Positions 1-5,306 of a stretch of 6,754 nt of DNA are shown piece after piece. Both the position numbers and the translations under genes were made by a program. The stretch is from Thermogutta sp. GTDB lineage: Bacteria > Planctomycetota > Planctomycetia > Pirellulales > Thermoguttaceae. The notes under the pieces were generated by a model, which was given only the letters and a program-made list of their open reading frames with translations, was not told the DNA's origin and did not search any database. The stretch covers positions 1-6,754 of the forward strand of contig JAAZNR010000583.1 of NCBI GenBank assembly GCA_012798155.1, given 5' to 3'. Numbering within the stretch: position 1 is the stretch's first letter; each line of letters opens with the position of its first letter.

Positions 1-46
1 AAAGCGGAGAGTTCGGGCTACCAATTCTTCGTTCTCCTTCTTCCTT

Positions 47-119
47 CTCCGCGTCCCCTGCGTTTCAAAAGCGGCCTCTGCGCCCTCTGCGTTTCGAAAG
101 CAGCCTCTGCGCCTCCGCG
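47..119. repeat. Array of CTCTGCG-like heptamers with a 29-bp tandem unit
   Basis: Six heptamers of the form CYCYGCG begin at 47, 56, 76, 85, 105 and 113, so the steps alternate 9, 20, 9, 20, 8. The core is a 27-nt unit at 58-84 repeated at 87-113 (offset 29 bp) with only two differences (A67/G96 and G73/A102), and a decayed third start follows at about 115. The units carry CTGCGTTTC, then AAAGC and CCTCTGCGCC. Low-complexity CTCTGCG repeats occur between genes in several bacterial phyla; that is recollection of the general pattern, not a search result. It lies downstream of rseP, is probably non-coding, and may extend beyond the left edge of the window. Confidence 0.7.
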
Positions 120-179
120 TTGCAATGACAGACCGGGCAAGCGCCTGAACGGCTACAGCATTTGCAAGGGCGGCCGGCT

Positions 180-358
180 CTCAGAGCATGTCTTCAAATT
201 AGTTTCACTGCGCAGAGTCGCCGAAAGCGGGTTAACGATCTTACGCAGACTCACAAAGCTGCGCACCCCAGTTTGCCCAGCTTCTTATCCTGCGATGTAA
301 AATTACGTCTTGCCAGCCGCAAGGTGGCACCCAATCTAATTTGAAGACAGGCTCTCAG
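180..358. mobile_element. MITE-like element bounded by 23-bp terminal inverted repeats
   Basis: The left arm (180-202) and the right arm (336-358) are inverted repeats matching at 21 of 23 positions. The innermost 14 bp are perfect: TGTCTTCAAATTAG at 189-202 against CTAATTTGAAGACA at 336-349. The 133-bp interior has no convincing gene. A perfect 9-bp direct repeat, GGCTCTCAG, occurs at 176-184 and 350-358; it could be a target-site duplication, but the ends are partly palindromic (GCTCTCAGAGC), so the exact border is ambiguous. Total length of about 160-180 bp with no transposase fits a miniature inverted-repeat transposable element or an IS remnant. The right arm includes the TGA stop of rseP (355-357). 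Alternatively it is a large RNA stem at the 3' end of the dxr-rseP transcript. The inverted repeat is certain; mobility is inferred. Confidence 0.45.
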
Positions 359-2589
359 CGGGCGATCAGTCCCAAGTCCAAACCGAAGACCCAAAGCATG
401 AGGAACAACAGAATCGCCAAACCGAGGTAGGACAGGGCCGCGAAGACTCCCTCGTGCGGCGGCTTTCCGCGAATGCCTTCATAAAGCAAAAAGACCATGT
501 GACCGCCGTCCAAGACGGGAATGGGCAGGAAGTTGATCACCGCCAGATTGGCGCTCAGCAAGGCCAAAAAGAGCAGGAATCGCCCCCAGCCCTGCGAGGC
601 GATCCGATAGGCCGCGCCCACCAGGCCGATCGGGCCGACCAAAGCCTTGGGGGAGACATCGCCGCGGCCCATGTGGTTGAGCGTGCGGTAAATGATGGTG
701 ACGGCCGCCCAGGTCTCCGTCGCCCCCCAACCCACAGCCTGAACGAAGCCGCTCGCCCGCAAATCCGCCGCCTCGGCTTGAAACAGGAGGCCGCGATCGG
801 GAAATGTCCAAGACGAGGCCGAGGCCTCTTGCGGAGCCAGGCCGCGAATGACCGCGGGTGCCGCCGACCCCTCGTGCCTTACGGTTACGTCTACCAACGT
901 CCCCGGCAGGACGCGCTGAAGTTCTCGCCAAAAAAAGGCGTAGCTCGCCCTGGTCTCGCCCGACTCGGCATCGAGCCGCAGACTCATCTCGCGGACTTGC
1001 AGTTGGTCCATCCCGGGCAGATCGGGGAGTTGCTTCGGCGGAATAATACGGACGGCGAGCAAATCGTCACCGGGACGGATTCCCCCCCTCTCCGCGGGAG
1101 AATCGGGTTCCACTCCCATCACCTTCGGCAGCAGGGCGAGCACGATTCCGAGTTGCGGAATTTCCAGACCGCTGTCCGGCGTGTAGAGGTCGGCATAATG
1201 CGATGCTTTGCGAAGGGGTAGGGTGACCGTCCGCCGGTTACGCTCCGCGCCGGCCGAGGGCCCGCCGGAGGCGGTGCCGTCTTCCGGCCCGTCGGCATCG
1301 CGGCCGAGGATCAAGGAGATCTCAACGGAGCCTTCCGCGGGCGCGATTCGCTGGAGGCGGTCCGAAAGCCTTAGGATGTTACGGTCCCATTGTTCCCCAT
1401 TAGGGAGCAGGATATCGAGGAGCGAATCGCCGGGCTGAATCCCCGCGCCTTCGGCGGCGGAACCGGTCCGCACCGCCAGTATCTTTCCCCAAACCGGCCG
1501 GATTCCGATGTCGCGGACCGGTTGTGCCGGCACGCTCACATCCAGCGCAACGTCCTCTTCTCCCGGCTTTTCCGCGGGCCGCCGCACGGTCAGGCGAACC
1601 GGCGAGTCCCATCGCAACGTCAACTCGCGATGGATGTCGGCGTAGCCCTCGACGGGCGTGCCATCCACGGCGATGATGCGATCCCCCGACGCCAAGGGGG
1701 GGTCGGCGCGGCTCGCGGATGAGGTGGGGTAGTACGGTAGGCCGTCGTGGAGGATGGGCAAGAGCGGATTGGTCACGCCGATGGTGGGCACGATGCGGAT
1801 GCGGTCCGGCACGATCACCACGTTCAACTCACCCACGCCGGGCCGCTCGATGCGCATCTCGACGGGCTGCTCTCGCCGCGTCAAGGAGACGGCATATTGC
1901 AGGTCCTGAAAGCGGATCGCGGGTTTCCCGTCGATGGCCAAGATGCGATCGCCCGGCAAAAGCCCCGCCCGCCACGCGCCCTCGCCGGGGGCCAAATCGC
2001 CCACCCCGCAGGGCGTCTCCTGAACGCCGACCAAGTACGCGGCGACTGCCGCCGCAAAGGCGAAAACCAGATTCATGATCACGCCGGCCGAGATGATCGC
2101 CATCCGCTGCGGCACGCTCTTGGCCAGGTAACTGCGAGGGTCGTAAAGGGCCGCGCGCAAGGCCTCGACATTCGGGGAAGACTCGATCTTCGGCGAAGGA
2201 TTGTCCGAGGCACGGCCCGAAGCGGCTCTTTTTTTCTCGCCCTGGGGGTCGTCTTCCAGCCGGTCCGGTCCGCTCCCCCCCGCCTTGGCGCGTTCCAGCT
2301 CCTCTCGCAATCGAGCCGGGTTATCTTCCTGCCCCAGCATTTTCACGTAGCCGCCCAGAGGGACGATGCCGATGCCGTATTCGGTCTCTCCCCAGCGGAA
2401 GCGAAGCAATTTGAGGCCGAAAAAATCGAAACCCAGGTAGAACTTGTCGCAGCGTACGCCGCACATCTTGGCGACCAGGAAGTGCCCCAGCTCGTGCACG
2501 AAGATGATCAGTCCCAGACCGACCACCACCATGAGAACGTATTGCACGGAGGCCAAGCTTACCGCGGTGACAATCAGGCCGAAATCCAA
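355..2589 (-). CDS. rseP: RseP-type site-2 intramembrane zinc metalloprotease with several PDZ domains
   Basis: This is an M50-family protease of 744 residues that should cleave membrane-bound substrates (such as anti-sigma factors or signal-peptide remnants) within the inner membrane. TM1 (about 18-40) carries the zinc motif HELGH with H32, E33 and H36. TM2 is about 161-188 (IISAGVIMN), and a third zinc ligand is expected in NFLPIPVLDGG (686-696, D694) near TM3; TM4 is about 715-740. A GPIG motif (652-655) precedes TM3. Between TM2 and TM3 lie about 460 residues with up to four PDZ-like segments (about 186-265, 290-355, 365-460 and 478-590), recognised by repeats such as LLPGDRILAIDG, ASGDRIIAVDG, IQPGDSLLDI and IRPGDDLLAV. 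E. coli RseP has about 450 residues and two PDZ domains. A charged linker (about 88-140) separates TM1 from TM2. The start is TTG (2589-2587), overlapping the end of dxr by 16 bp. Native substrate unknown. Confidence 0.96.
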   Translation of the reverse strand: MDFGLIVTAVSLASVQYVLMVVVGLGLIIFVHELGHFLVAKMCGVRCDKFYLGFDFFGLKLLRFRWGETEYGIGIVPLGGYVKMLGQEDNPARLREELERAKAGGSGPDRLEDDPQGEKKRAASGRASDNPSPKIESSPNVEALRAALYDPRSYLAKSVPQRMAIISAGVIMNLVFAFAAAVAAYLVGVQETPCGVGDLAPGEGAWRAGLLPGDRILAIDGKPAIRFQDLQYAVSLTRREQPVEMRIERPGVGELNVVIVPDRIRIVPTIGVTNPLLPILHDGLPYYPTSSASRADPPLASGDRIIAVDGTPVEGYADIHRELTLRWDSPVRLTVRRPAEKPGEEDVALDVSVPAQPVRDIGIRPVWGKILAVRTGSAAEGAGIQPGDSLLDILLPNGEQWDRNILRLSDRLQRIAPAEGSVEISLILGRDADGPEDGTASGGPSAGAERNRRTVTLPLRKASHYADLYTPDSGLEIPQLGIVLALLPKVMGVEPDSPAERGGIRPGDDLLAVRIIPPKQLPDLPGMDQLQVREMSLRLDAESGETRASYAFFWRELQRVLPGTLVDVTVRHEGSAAPAVIRGLAPQEASASSWTFPDRGLLFQAEAADLRASGFVQAVGWGATETWAAVTIIYRTLNHMGRGDVSPKALVGPIGLVGAAYRIASQGWGRFLLFLALLSANLAVINFLPIPVLDGGHMVFLLYEGIRGKPPHEGVFAALSYLGLAILLFLMLWVFGLDLGLIAR

Positions 2590-3740
2590 CGGTTGATCTC
2601 CTCACGAGCCCAGGCGTCGAGTTCGAGAATCCGCTCCAAGGAAGGATCGGGATGGAAAGGGTGACAATCCACGATATCGCGGCAGGCGGGCACGATTTGA
2701 TCGAACCGCAGCCGGCCGTTCAAAAAGGCCTCCACGGCGGCTTCATTGGCGGCATTGAGGACCGTGCCGGCCGTGCCTCCCGCCTCGGCCGCCTCCAAAC
2801 CGAGCTTCAGCGCGGCGAATCTCTCATAGTCGGGCGGCTCGAATTGCAGGGAAAGCCCTTGCGACCAATCCAGCTTCCGCGCGATGCCGCCGCGACGTTC
2901 CGGCCAATACAAGGCGTATTGGATGGGGAGCCGCATGTCGGGCGGGCTTAACTGGGCAATCACCGACCCGTCGTTGAATTCTACCATCGAATGCACGATG
3001 GATTGCGGATGAATCAGGACGCCGATGCGTCCGGCCTCGACATCGAACAGCCATCGCGCCTCGATGATCTCCAAGGCTTTGTTCATCAAAGTGGCCGAGT
3101 CGATGGTGATTTTGCGTCCCATGCTCCAGGTGGGATGCGCCAAAGCCTCTTCCACCGTCACGTTCGCCAAATCCGCTACTTTTCGCAGGCGGAAAGGCCC
3201 GCCGCTGGCAGTCAGGACGATACGGCGGACCTCATCGCGGCGGCCGGCCTGGAGGCACTGGAAGATGGCCGAATGCTCGCTGTCCACCGGCAGGATGGGG
3301 ACCCCTCGTTCGCAGGCCATCCGGGTGATAATGGGGCCGGCTACGACCATGCTCTCCTTATTCGCTAGGGCGACGGGCTTGCCTTCCTGAATGGCGATCA
3401 TGGTCCCCTGAAGCCCCACGGCGCCCACGAATGCCGAGAGGACGATATCCACGCCGGCCGAGGCAATCGCCTGGCGGATGCATTCCTGGCCCACCAAGAG
3501 CCGGGTGTGGCCGGGAAGCCCCGACCAATCTTGGGCCTCGGCCGCCTCGGAATCGGTAACGACGACGTAATCAGCGCCGAATTGCCGCGCCTGCCGCCAC
3601 AGCAAGGAAGTCTGACGGCGCGCGACCAGCACCGAGGCTCGCAGTCTTCCTTGAGAGGCGGCAATCACCTCCAAAGCGCTGCGGCCGATGCTGCCCGTCG
3701 AACCGAGCACCGCCACGCCCTTCGCTCTTTCCGGCGTCAT
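2574..3740 (-). CDS. dxr: 1-deoxy-D-xylulose 5-phosphate reductoisomerase
   Basis: This cytoplasmic enzyme converts 1-deoxy-D-xylulose 5-phosphate to 2-C-methyl-D-erythritol 4-phosphate with NADPH and a divalent metal, the committed step of the MEP isoprenoid pathway. The 388-residue length is normal for the family. The N-terminal Rossmann fold has the NADPH loop GSTGSIG (13-19). NKES is at 127-130. Metal ligands are expected at D153 and E155 (PVDSEHSAIF) and E224 (MNKALEIIEARW). Substrate-loop residues include SGGPFR (179-184) and HPTWSMG (202-208), with H202 and the loop tryptophan W205. HPQSIVHSMVEF (244-255) is also characteristic. The ATG start at 3740-3738 gives a standard N-terminus, with a short AGGAT-like ribosome site about 5 nt upstream. 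It is the first gene of an overlapping dxr-rseP operon; dxr next to rseP is a common bacterial order. No key residue appears to be missing. Confidence 0.98.
   Translation of the reverse strand: MTPERAKGVAVLGSTGSIGRSALEVIAASQGRLRASVLVARRQTSLLWRQARQFGADYVVVTDSEAAEAQDWSGLPGHTRLLVGQECIRQAIASAGVDIVLSAFVGAVGLQGTMIAIQEGKPVALANKESMVVAGPIITRMACERGVPILPVDSEHSAIFQCLQAGRRDEVRRIVLTASGGPFRLRKVADLANVTVEEALAHPTWSMGRKITIDSATLMNKALEIIEARWLFDVEAGRIGVLIHPQSIVHSMVEFNDGSVIAQLSPPDMRLPIQYALYWPERRGGIARKLDWSQGLSLQFEPPDYERFAALKLGLEAAEAGGTAGTVLNAANEAAVEAFLNGRLRFDQIVPACRDIVDCHPFHPDPSLERILELDAWAREEINRWISA
2598..2603 (-). promoter_or_regulatory. Shine-Dalgarno site of rseP inside dxr
   Basis: Read on the minus strand the sequence is GAGGAG, then 8 nt, then TTG. 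It lies within the last codons of dxr and supports the TTG start at 2589. The next in-frame initiators lie within or beyond TM1 and would damage the HELGH segment. The arrangement suggests translational coupling between dxr and rseP. Confidence 0.7.
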
Positions 3741-3776
3741 GCTATCCTACCATCCCCAAAGGATCACGAACCGCTC

Positions 3777-3806
3777 ATTCTAGACGCGAATCGGCGGCTC
3801 CCGCAA
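3777..3806 (-). promoter_or_regulatory. Candidate sigma-70-type promoter of dxr-rseP
   Basis: On the minus strand a TTGCGG -35 box (3806-3801) is followed by an 18-nt spacer and a TAGAAT -10 box (3782-3777). The predicted transcript would start near 3770 and give a leader of about 30 nt before the dxr ATG. The -10 box matches TATAAT at five of six positions; the -35 box keeps only the TTG. The same -10 hexamer with the same spacer length appears upstream of leuS, which mildly supports both. Found by eye. Confidence 0.38.
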
Positions 3807-3829
3807 GCTTACCGCGCTGCCGGCGTCTT

Positions 3830-3874
3830 TTGACGCCACGGTTGTTGACGCTACAGCTTTTGACGTCACAGTTG
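3830..3874. repeat. Three tandem 15-bp units, TTGACGYYACRG-N3
   Basis: Units begin exactly at 3830, 3845 and 3860. Their first 12 bases are TTGACGCCACGG, TTGACGCTACAG and TTGACGTCACAG. The period of 15 bp is a multiple of three, but no credible protein covers it. It sits about 90 bp upstream of the dxr start and just beyond its candidate promoter, so it could be an array of binding sites (about 1.4 helical turns per unit) or a simple slippage repeat. TTGACG also resembles -35 boxes on the plus strand, but no matching -10 box is evident. Confidence 0.75.
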
Positions 3875-3889
3875 ATCGACTGTACCAGA

Positions 3890-3929
3890 CGCCATCGAAA
3901 CGATGGCGCCCCCCGACGGTTCGTCGGGG
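3890..3929. other. Two back-to-back perfect hairpins
   Basis: The first is CGCCATCG (3890-3897), loop AAA, CGATGGCG (3901-3908). Two bases later comes CCCCGACG (3911-3918), loop GTT, CGTCGGGG (3922-3929). Both have perfect 8-bp stems with 3-nt loops. No T-tract follows on either strand, so an intrinsic terminator is unlikely. A further CCCCGA at 3943-3948 could compete for the TCGGGG arm. The pair lies between the candidate divergent promoters of dxr and hsp20, so it may not be in either mRNA. It could be a REP-like dispersed element, a DNA cruciform or protein-binding site, or part of a small RNA. Function unknown. Confidence 0.7.
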
Positions 3930-3972
3930 CCCGCCGTACCGTCCCCGAGCCTGGGCCGGGCCTGGCGATCTA

Positions 3973-4017
3973 TTGTCATTATGACTACCAGCGTCCAAGG
4001 CACTGCCATTTTGGCAG
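3973..4017. promoter_or_regulatory. Paired 15-mer palindromes, candidate upstream activator sites for hsp20
   Basis: Two 15-mers share the pattern YTGYCA-TTW-TGRCWR: TTGTCATTATGACTA at 3973-3987 and CTGCCATTTTGGCAG at 4003-4017. The second is a perfect 6-bp inverted repeat around a 3-nt centre; the first has a perfect five-base arm. Their centres are 30 bp apart, close to three helical turns, so two dimers would sit on the same face of the DNA. They lie about 190-220 bp upstream of the transcription start predicted from the -24/-12 box at 4175-4189, a usual distance for enhancer sites of sigma-54 activators. The inverted repeats are seen directly; the activator role is inferred. Confidence 0.5.
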
Positions 4018-4105
4018 ACTCGCGGTAACCCGCGTGGTCTGTTGGCTCCCATGAAAGTACCCTTGTCGCGTCGCATCCGCTCTTCCATTCCAATACGCAA
4101 ATCCA

Positions 4106-4118
4106 TATCAATTAAGTG
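4106..4118 (+). promoter_or_regulatory. Weak candidate IHF-like DNA-bending site
   Basis: TATCAATTAAGTG matches the E. coli IHF consensus WATCAANNNNTTR at all but one defined position (G instead of T at 4116). It lies in a locally AT-rich stretch (about 4084-4123) between the paired palindromes and the sigma-54 box, where a bend site is usual. It is unknown whether this organism has an IHF with that specificity, so the call rests mainly on position. Confidence 0.22.
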
Positions 4119-4174
4119 TTTGCGTTCACGGATCGGAATACGACAAGAGGTTGGTCGGGCTTTCCCAGGGCTAA

Positions 4175-4189
4175 TGGCACGCTGTTTGC
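4175..4189 (+). promoter_or_regulatory. Sigma-54 (RpoN) -24/-12 promoter for hsp20
   Basis: The sequence TGGCACG-N4-TTGC at 4175-4189 matches the sigma-54 core consensus at every defined position. The invariant GG (4176-4177) and GC (4188-4189) are separated by exactly 10 nt, as required. Transcription should begin about 12 nt after the GC, near 4200. hsp20 is the next gene on this strand and no other gene intervenes. Such promoters need an ATP-dependent enhancer-binding activator, and candidate sites lie upstream at 3973-4017. A match this complete is unlikely by chance in a short intergenic region, but activity is not shown. Confidence 0.7.
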
Positions 4190-4200
4190 GATGACAAAAA

Positions 4201-4447
4201 TCGGCTGCGATAAGCAGCCGCAGACAAATTGGTCCCCACTGCGAGCCGAGCTGCGAGCGGGTAGCTTTGGCGGCGAGTCGCGGAGATGCGGTATCGAGTC
4301 GTGGGTAGCGTTTCTGCGTAGCGTCGCTGTCCAGCGCTGGGCCGAAGGACCCGCTCGGGTTCGGCGAGAGGGGATGAGAATCAGCGGGCTAGAAGGTGAG
4401 GATCAGTGGAGTGGAGGTTGCGTTGGTAGTGGAAAGGAGGTGAGGCT
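4201..4447 (+). other. Long 5' leader of hsp20 with a hairpin at its predicted 5' end
   Basis: If transcription starts near 4200, the mRNA begins almost directly with a perfect 7-bp stem: CGGCTGC (4202-4208), loop GATAA, GCAGCCG (4214-4220). A 5'-terminal stem of this kind can protect mRNA from decay. A second small palindrome, CCAGCGCTGG, is at 4331-4340. The last stretch (4371-4446) is strikingly C-poor (6 C in 76 nt) and G/A-rich, so it should be weakly folded and leave the ribosome site open. Two related 15-mers start at 4373 and 4395 (12 of 15 identical). No strong anti-Shine-Dalgarno partner was found, so an RNA thermometer is not supported. I see no protein gene in the leader. Confidence 0.45.
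4433..4443 (+). promoter_or_regulatory. Near-perfect Shine-Dalgarno of hsp20
   Basis: AAAGGAGGTGA is nearly fully complementary to the 3' end of 16S rRNA. It ends 4 nt before the ATG at 4448 (GGAGG ends 7 nt before it). This predicts strong translation and fixes the hsp20 start. Confidence 0.85.
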
Positions 4448-4897
4448 ATGGCACGTACCTTGGTTCCCTGGACCGGCAATCCGGTGCGTATGTTCGAGTC
4501 TCTCCGCAAGGAAATGAACGACCTGATGGACGAGTTCTTCGGAACTCCCGACGGCAGTGAGCTGACTCCCTGGTTCGCGCCTCGCATCAATCTGGCCGAG
4601 ACCGACCAGGCCTATGAGATCAGCGTCGATCTGCCGGGCATGAAGCCGGAAGAGTTCGCCGTCGAACTGAAGGACGGCCAACTCTGGATCTCCGGTGAAC
4701 GCAAGCACGAACACGAAGAGAAAGGCAAGACCTATCACCGCGTGGAGCGTCAATACGGGCGTTTCCAACGGGCGGTGGGTCTGCCGACGGCGGTGAAGGC
4801 CGACAAAATTCAGGCCGAATACAAGGACGGCGTGCTGCGGATCACCGTGCCGAAGGACGAGTCCGCGCAAGCGAAACGCATCACGGTAAAGACGTGA
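4448..4897 (+). CDS. Small heat-shock protein, Hsp20/alpha-crystallin family
   Basis: This is a 149-residue ATP-independent holdase chaperone that should bind unfolding proteins in the cytoplasm as large oligomers. The N-terminal arm (1-42) has MFESLRKEMNDLMDEFF, typical of class A bacterial sHSPs. The alpha-crystallin domain spans about 43-136, beginning PRINLAETDQAYEISVDLPG, with the dimerising loop region rich in E/K/H (84-98) and the family signature KDGVLRITVPK at 126-136 (GVL at 128-130). The C-terminal I-x-V oligomerisation motif is ITV (145-147). Length is normal. The ATG is placed by the Shine-Dalgarno at 4433-4443, and two stop codons (TGA TGA) follow in tandem. It is a single-gene unit between a sigma-54-type promoter and a strong terminator. 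Substrates are general; naming it ibpA or hspA would be arbitrary. Confidence 0.97.
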   Translation: MARTLVPWTGNPVRMFESLRKEMNDLMDEFFGTPDGSELTPWFAPRINLAETDQAYEISVDLPGMKPEEFAVELKDGQLWISGERKHEHEEKGKTYHRVERQYGRFQRAVGLPTAVKADKIQAEYKDGVLRITVPKDESAQAKRITVKT

Positions 4898-4911
4898 TGA
4901 CTCGCGATTGG

Positions 4912-4996
4912 GCACTCCCGCCCGGAGTGCTGTAGCGGCCGCGGACGGCGGCCCGATGAAGGTGTCCGGTGCGGCCCCCAAGAAGCGCCGGGGGCC
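4912..4996 (+). other. Chain of three hairpins in the hsp20 3' UTR
   Basis: Three perfect stems follow hsp20 before its terminator. GCACTCC/GGAGTGC is at 4912-4918 and 4924-4930 (5-nt loop). GGCCGC/GCGGCC is at 4937-4942 and 4948-4953 (5-nt loop). GGCCCCC/GGGGGCC is at 4973-4979 and 4990-4996 (10-nt loop). None has its own T-tract. With the terminator stem they make four hairpins in about 115 nt. They may block 3' exonucleases and stabilise the mRNA, or form the body of a 3'-UTR-derived small RNA. Chance stems are also common in GC-rich DNA. Confidence 0.5.
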
Positions 4997-5006
4997 GATG
5001 CAATCA

Positions 5007-5034
5007 CCCCCTGCAAGGCAGGGGGCCTTTTTTT
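5007..5034 (+). terminator. Intrinsic terminator of hsp20
   Basis: An 8-bp perfect stem, CCCCCTGC (5007-5014) with GCAGGGGG (5018-5025), encloses a 3-nt loop (AAG). CC and seven consecutive T (5028-5034) follow. It is about 110 nt after the hsp20 stop and isolates this unit from the ferritin gene. It works in the plus direction only. Confidence 0.92.
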
Positions 5035-5306
5035 GTTCCGCCTTCGAGGCCGAGTAGGACGAAAAAAGCTGCCGGTTGCCGAGGTTTGTGCCCCCGCGAC
5101 GCTTTTTGTGCCCTGCCGACTACCCGATCGAAAACCGAGGTCCTTCCATGACGGTGGGCGTCCCGGAAGGGGGAATGAGCAGAGTGGGGCTTGTCTAGGG
5201 CGGACGCGACGCAAGAATGGGTTGAATAGCTCGGAGCTGGTCTTTGGGAACGGATGCGGCGTTCCGCGCTGTTCGTATCCGCGCTGGTCGTAAACATATC
5301 CATTCC

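Noticed and set aside
58..113. Possible CRISPR repeat-spacer array
   Set aside because: The two units are adjacent with a 2-bp gap, so there are no spacers, and no cas gene is present.
162..344. 60-codon plus-strand frame in the left flank
   Set aside because: It lies almost entirely within the inverted-repeat element, has no ribosome site and no recognisable motif.
454..1221. Long plus-strand open frame opposite rseP
   Set aside because: It mirrors the rseP coding frame in GC-rich DNA, has no recognisable domain, and rseP is unambiguous on the other strand.
1747..2664. 305-codon plus-strand open frame opposite rseP and the end of dxr
   Set aside because: It is rich in H, D, Q and R as expected for an antisense shadow, crosses two well-supported genes and has no family signature.
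3780..4106. 108-codon minus-strand frame upstream of dxr
   Set aside because: It spans the candidate dxr promoter, the 15-bp repeats and the twin hairpins. Its repetitive VASTT/VASKD stretch is just the repeat translated.
4201..4447. ROSE or FourU RNA thermometer controlling hsp20
   Set aside because: I found no convincing partner for the AAAGGAGGTGA site in the leader; the sequence before it appears unstructured.
4403..4981. 192-codon minus-strand open frame opposite hsp20
   Set aside because: Antisense shadow of a clear alpha-crystallin gene; it also runs through the 3' hairpins.
5142..5170. Nested hairpin as a terminator
   Set aside because: It is imperfect (2x2 internal loop) and has no T-tract on either strand.
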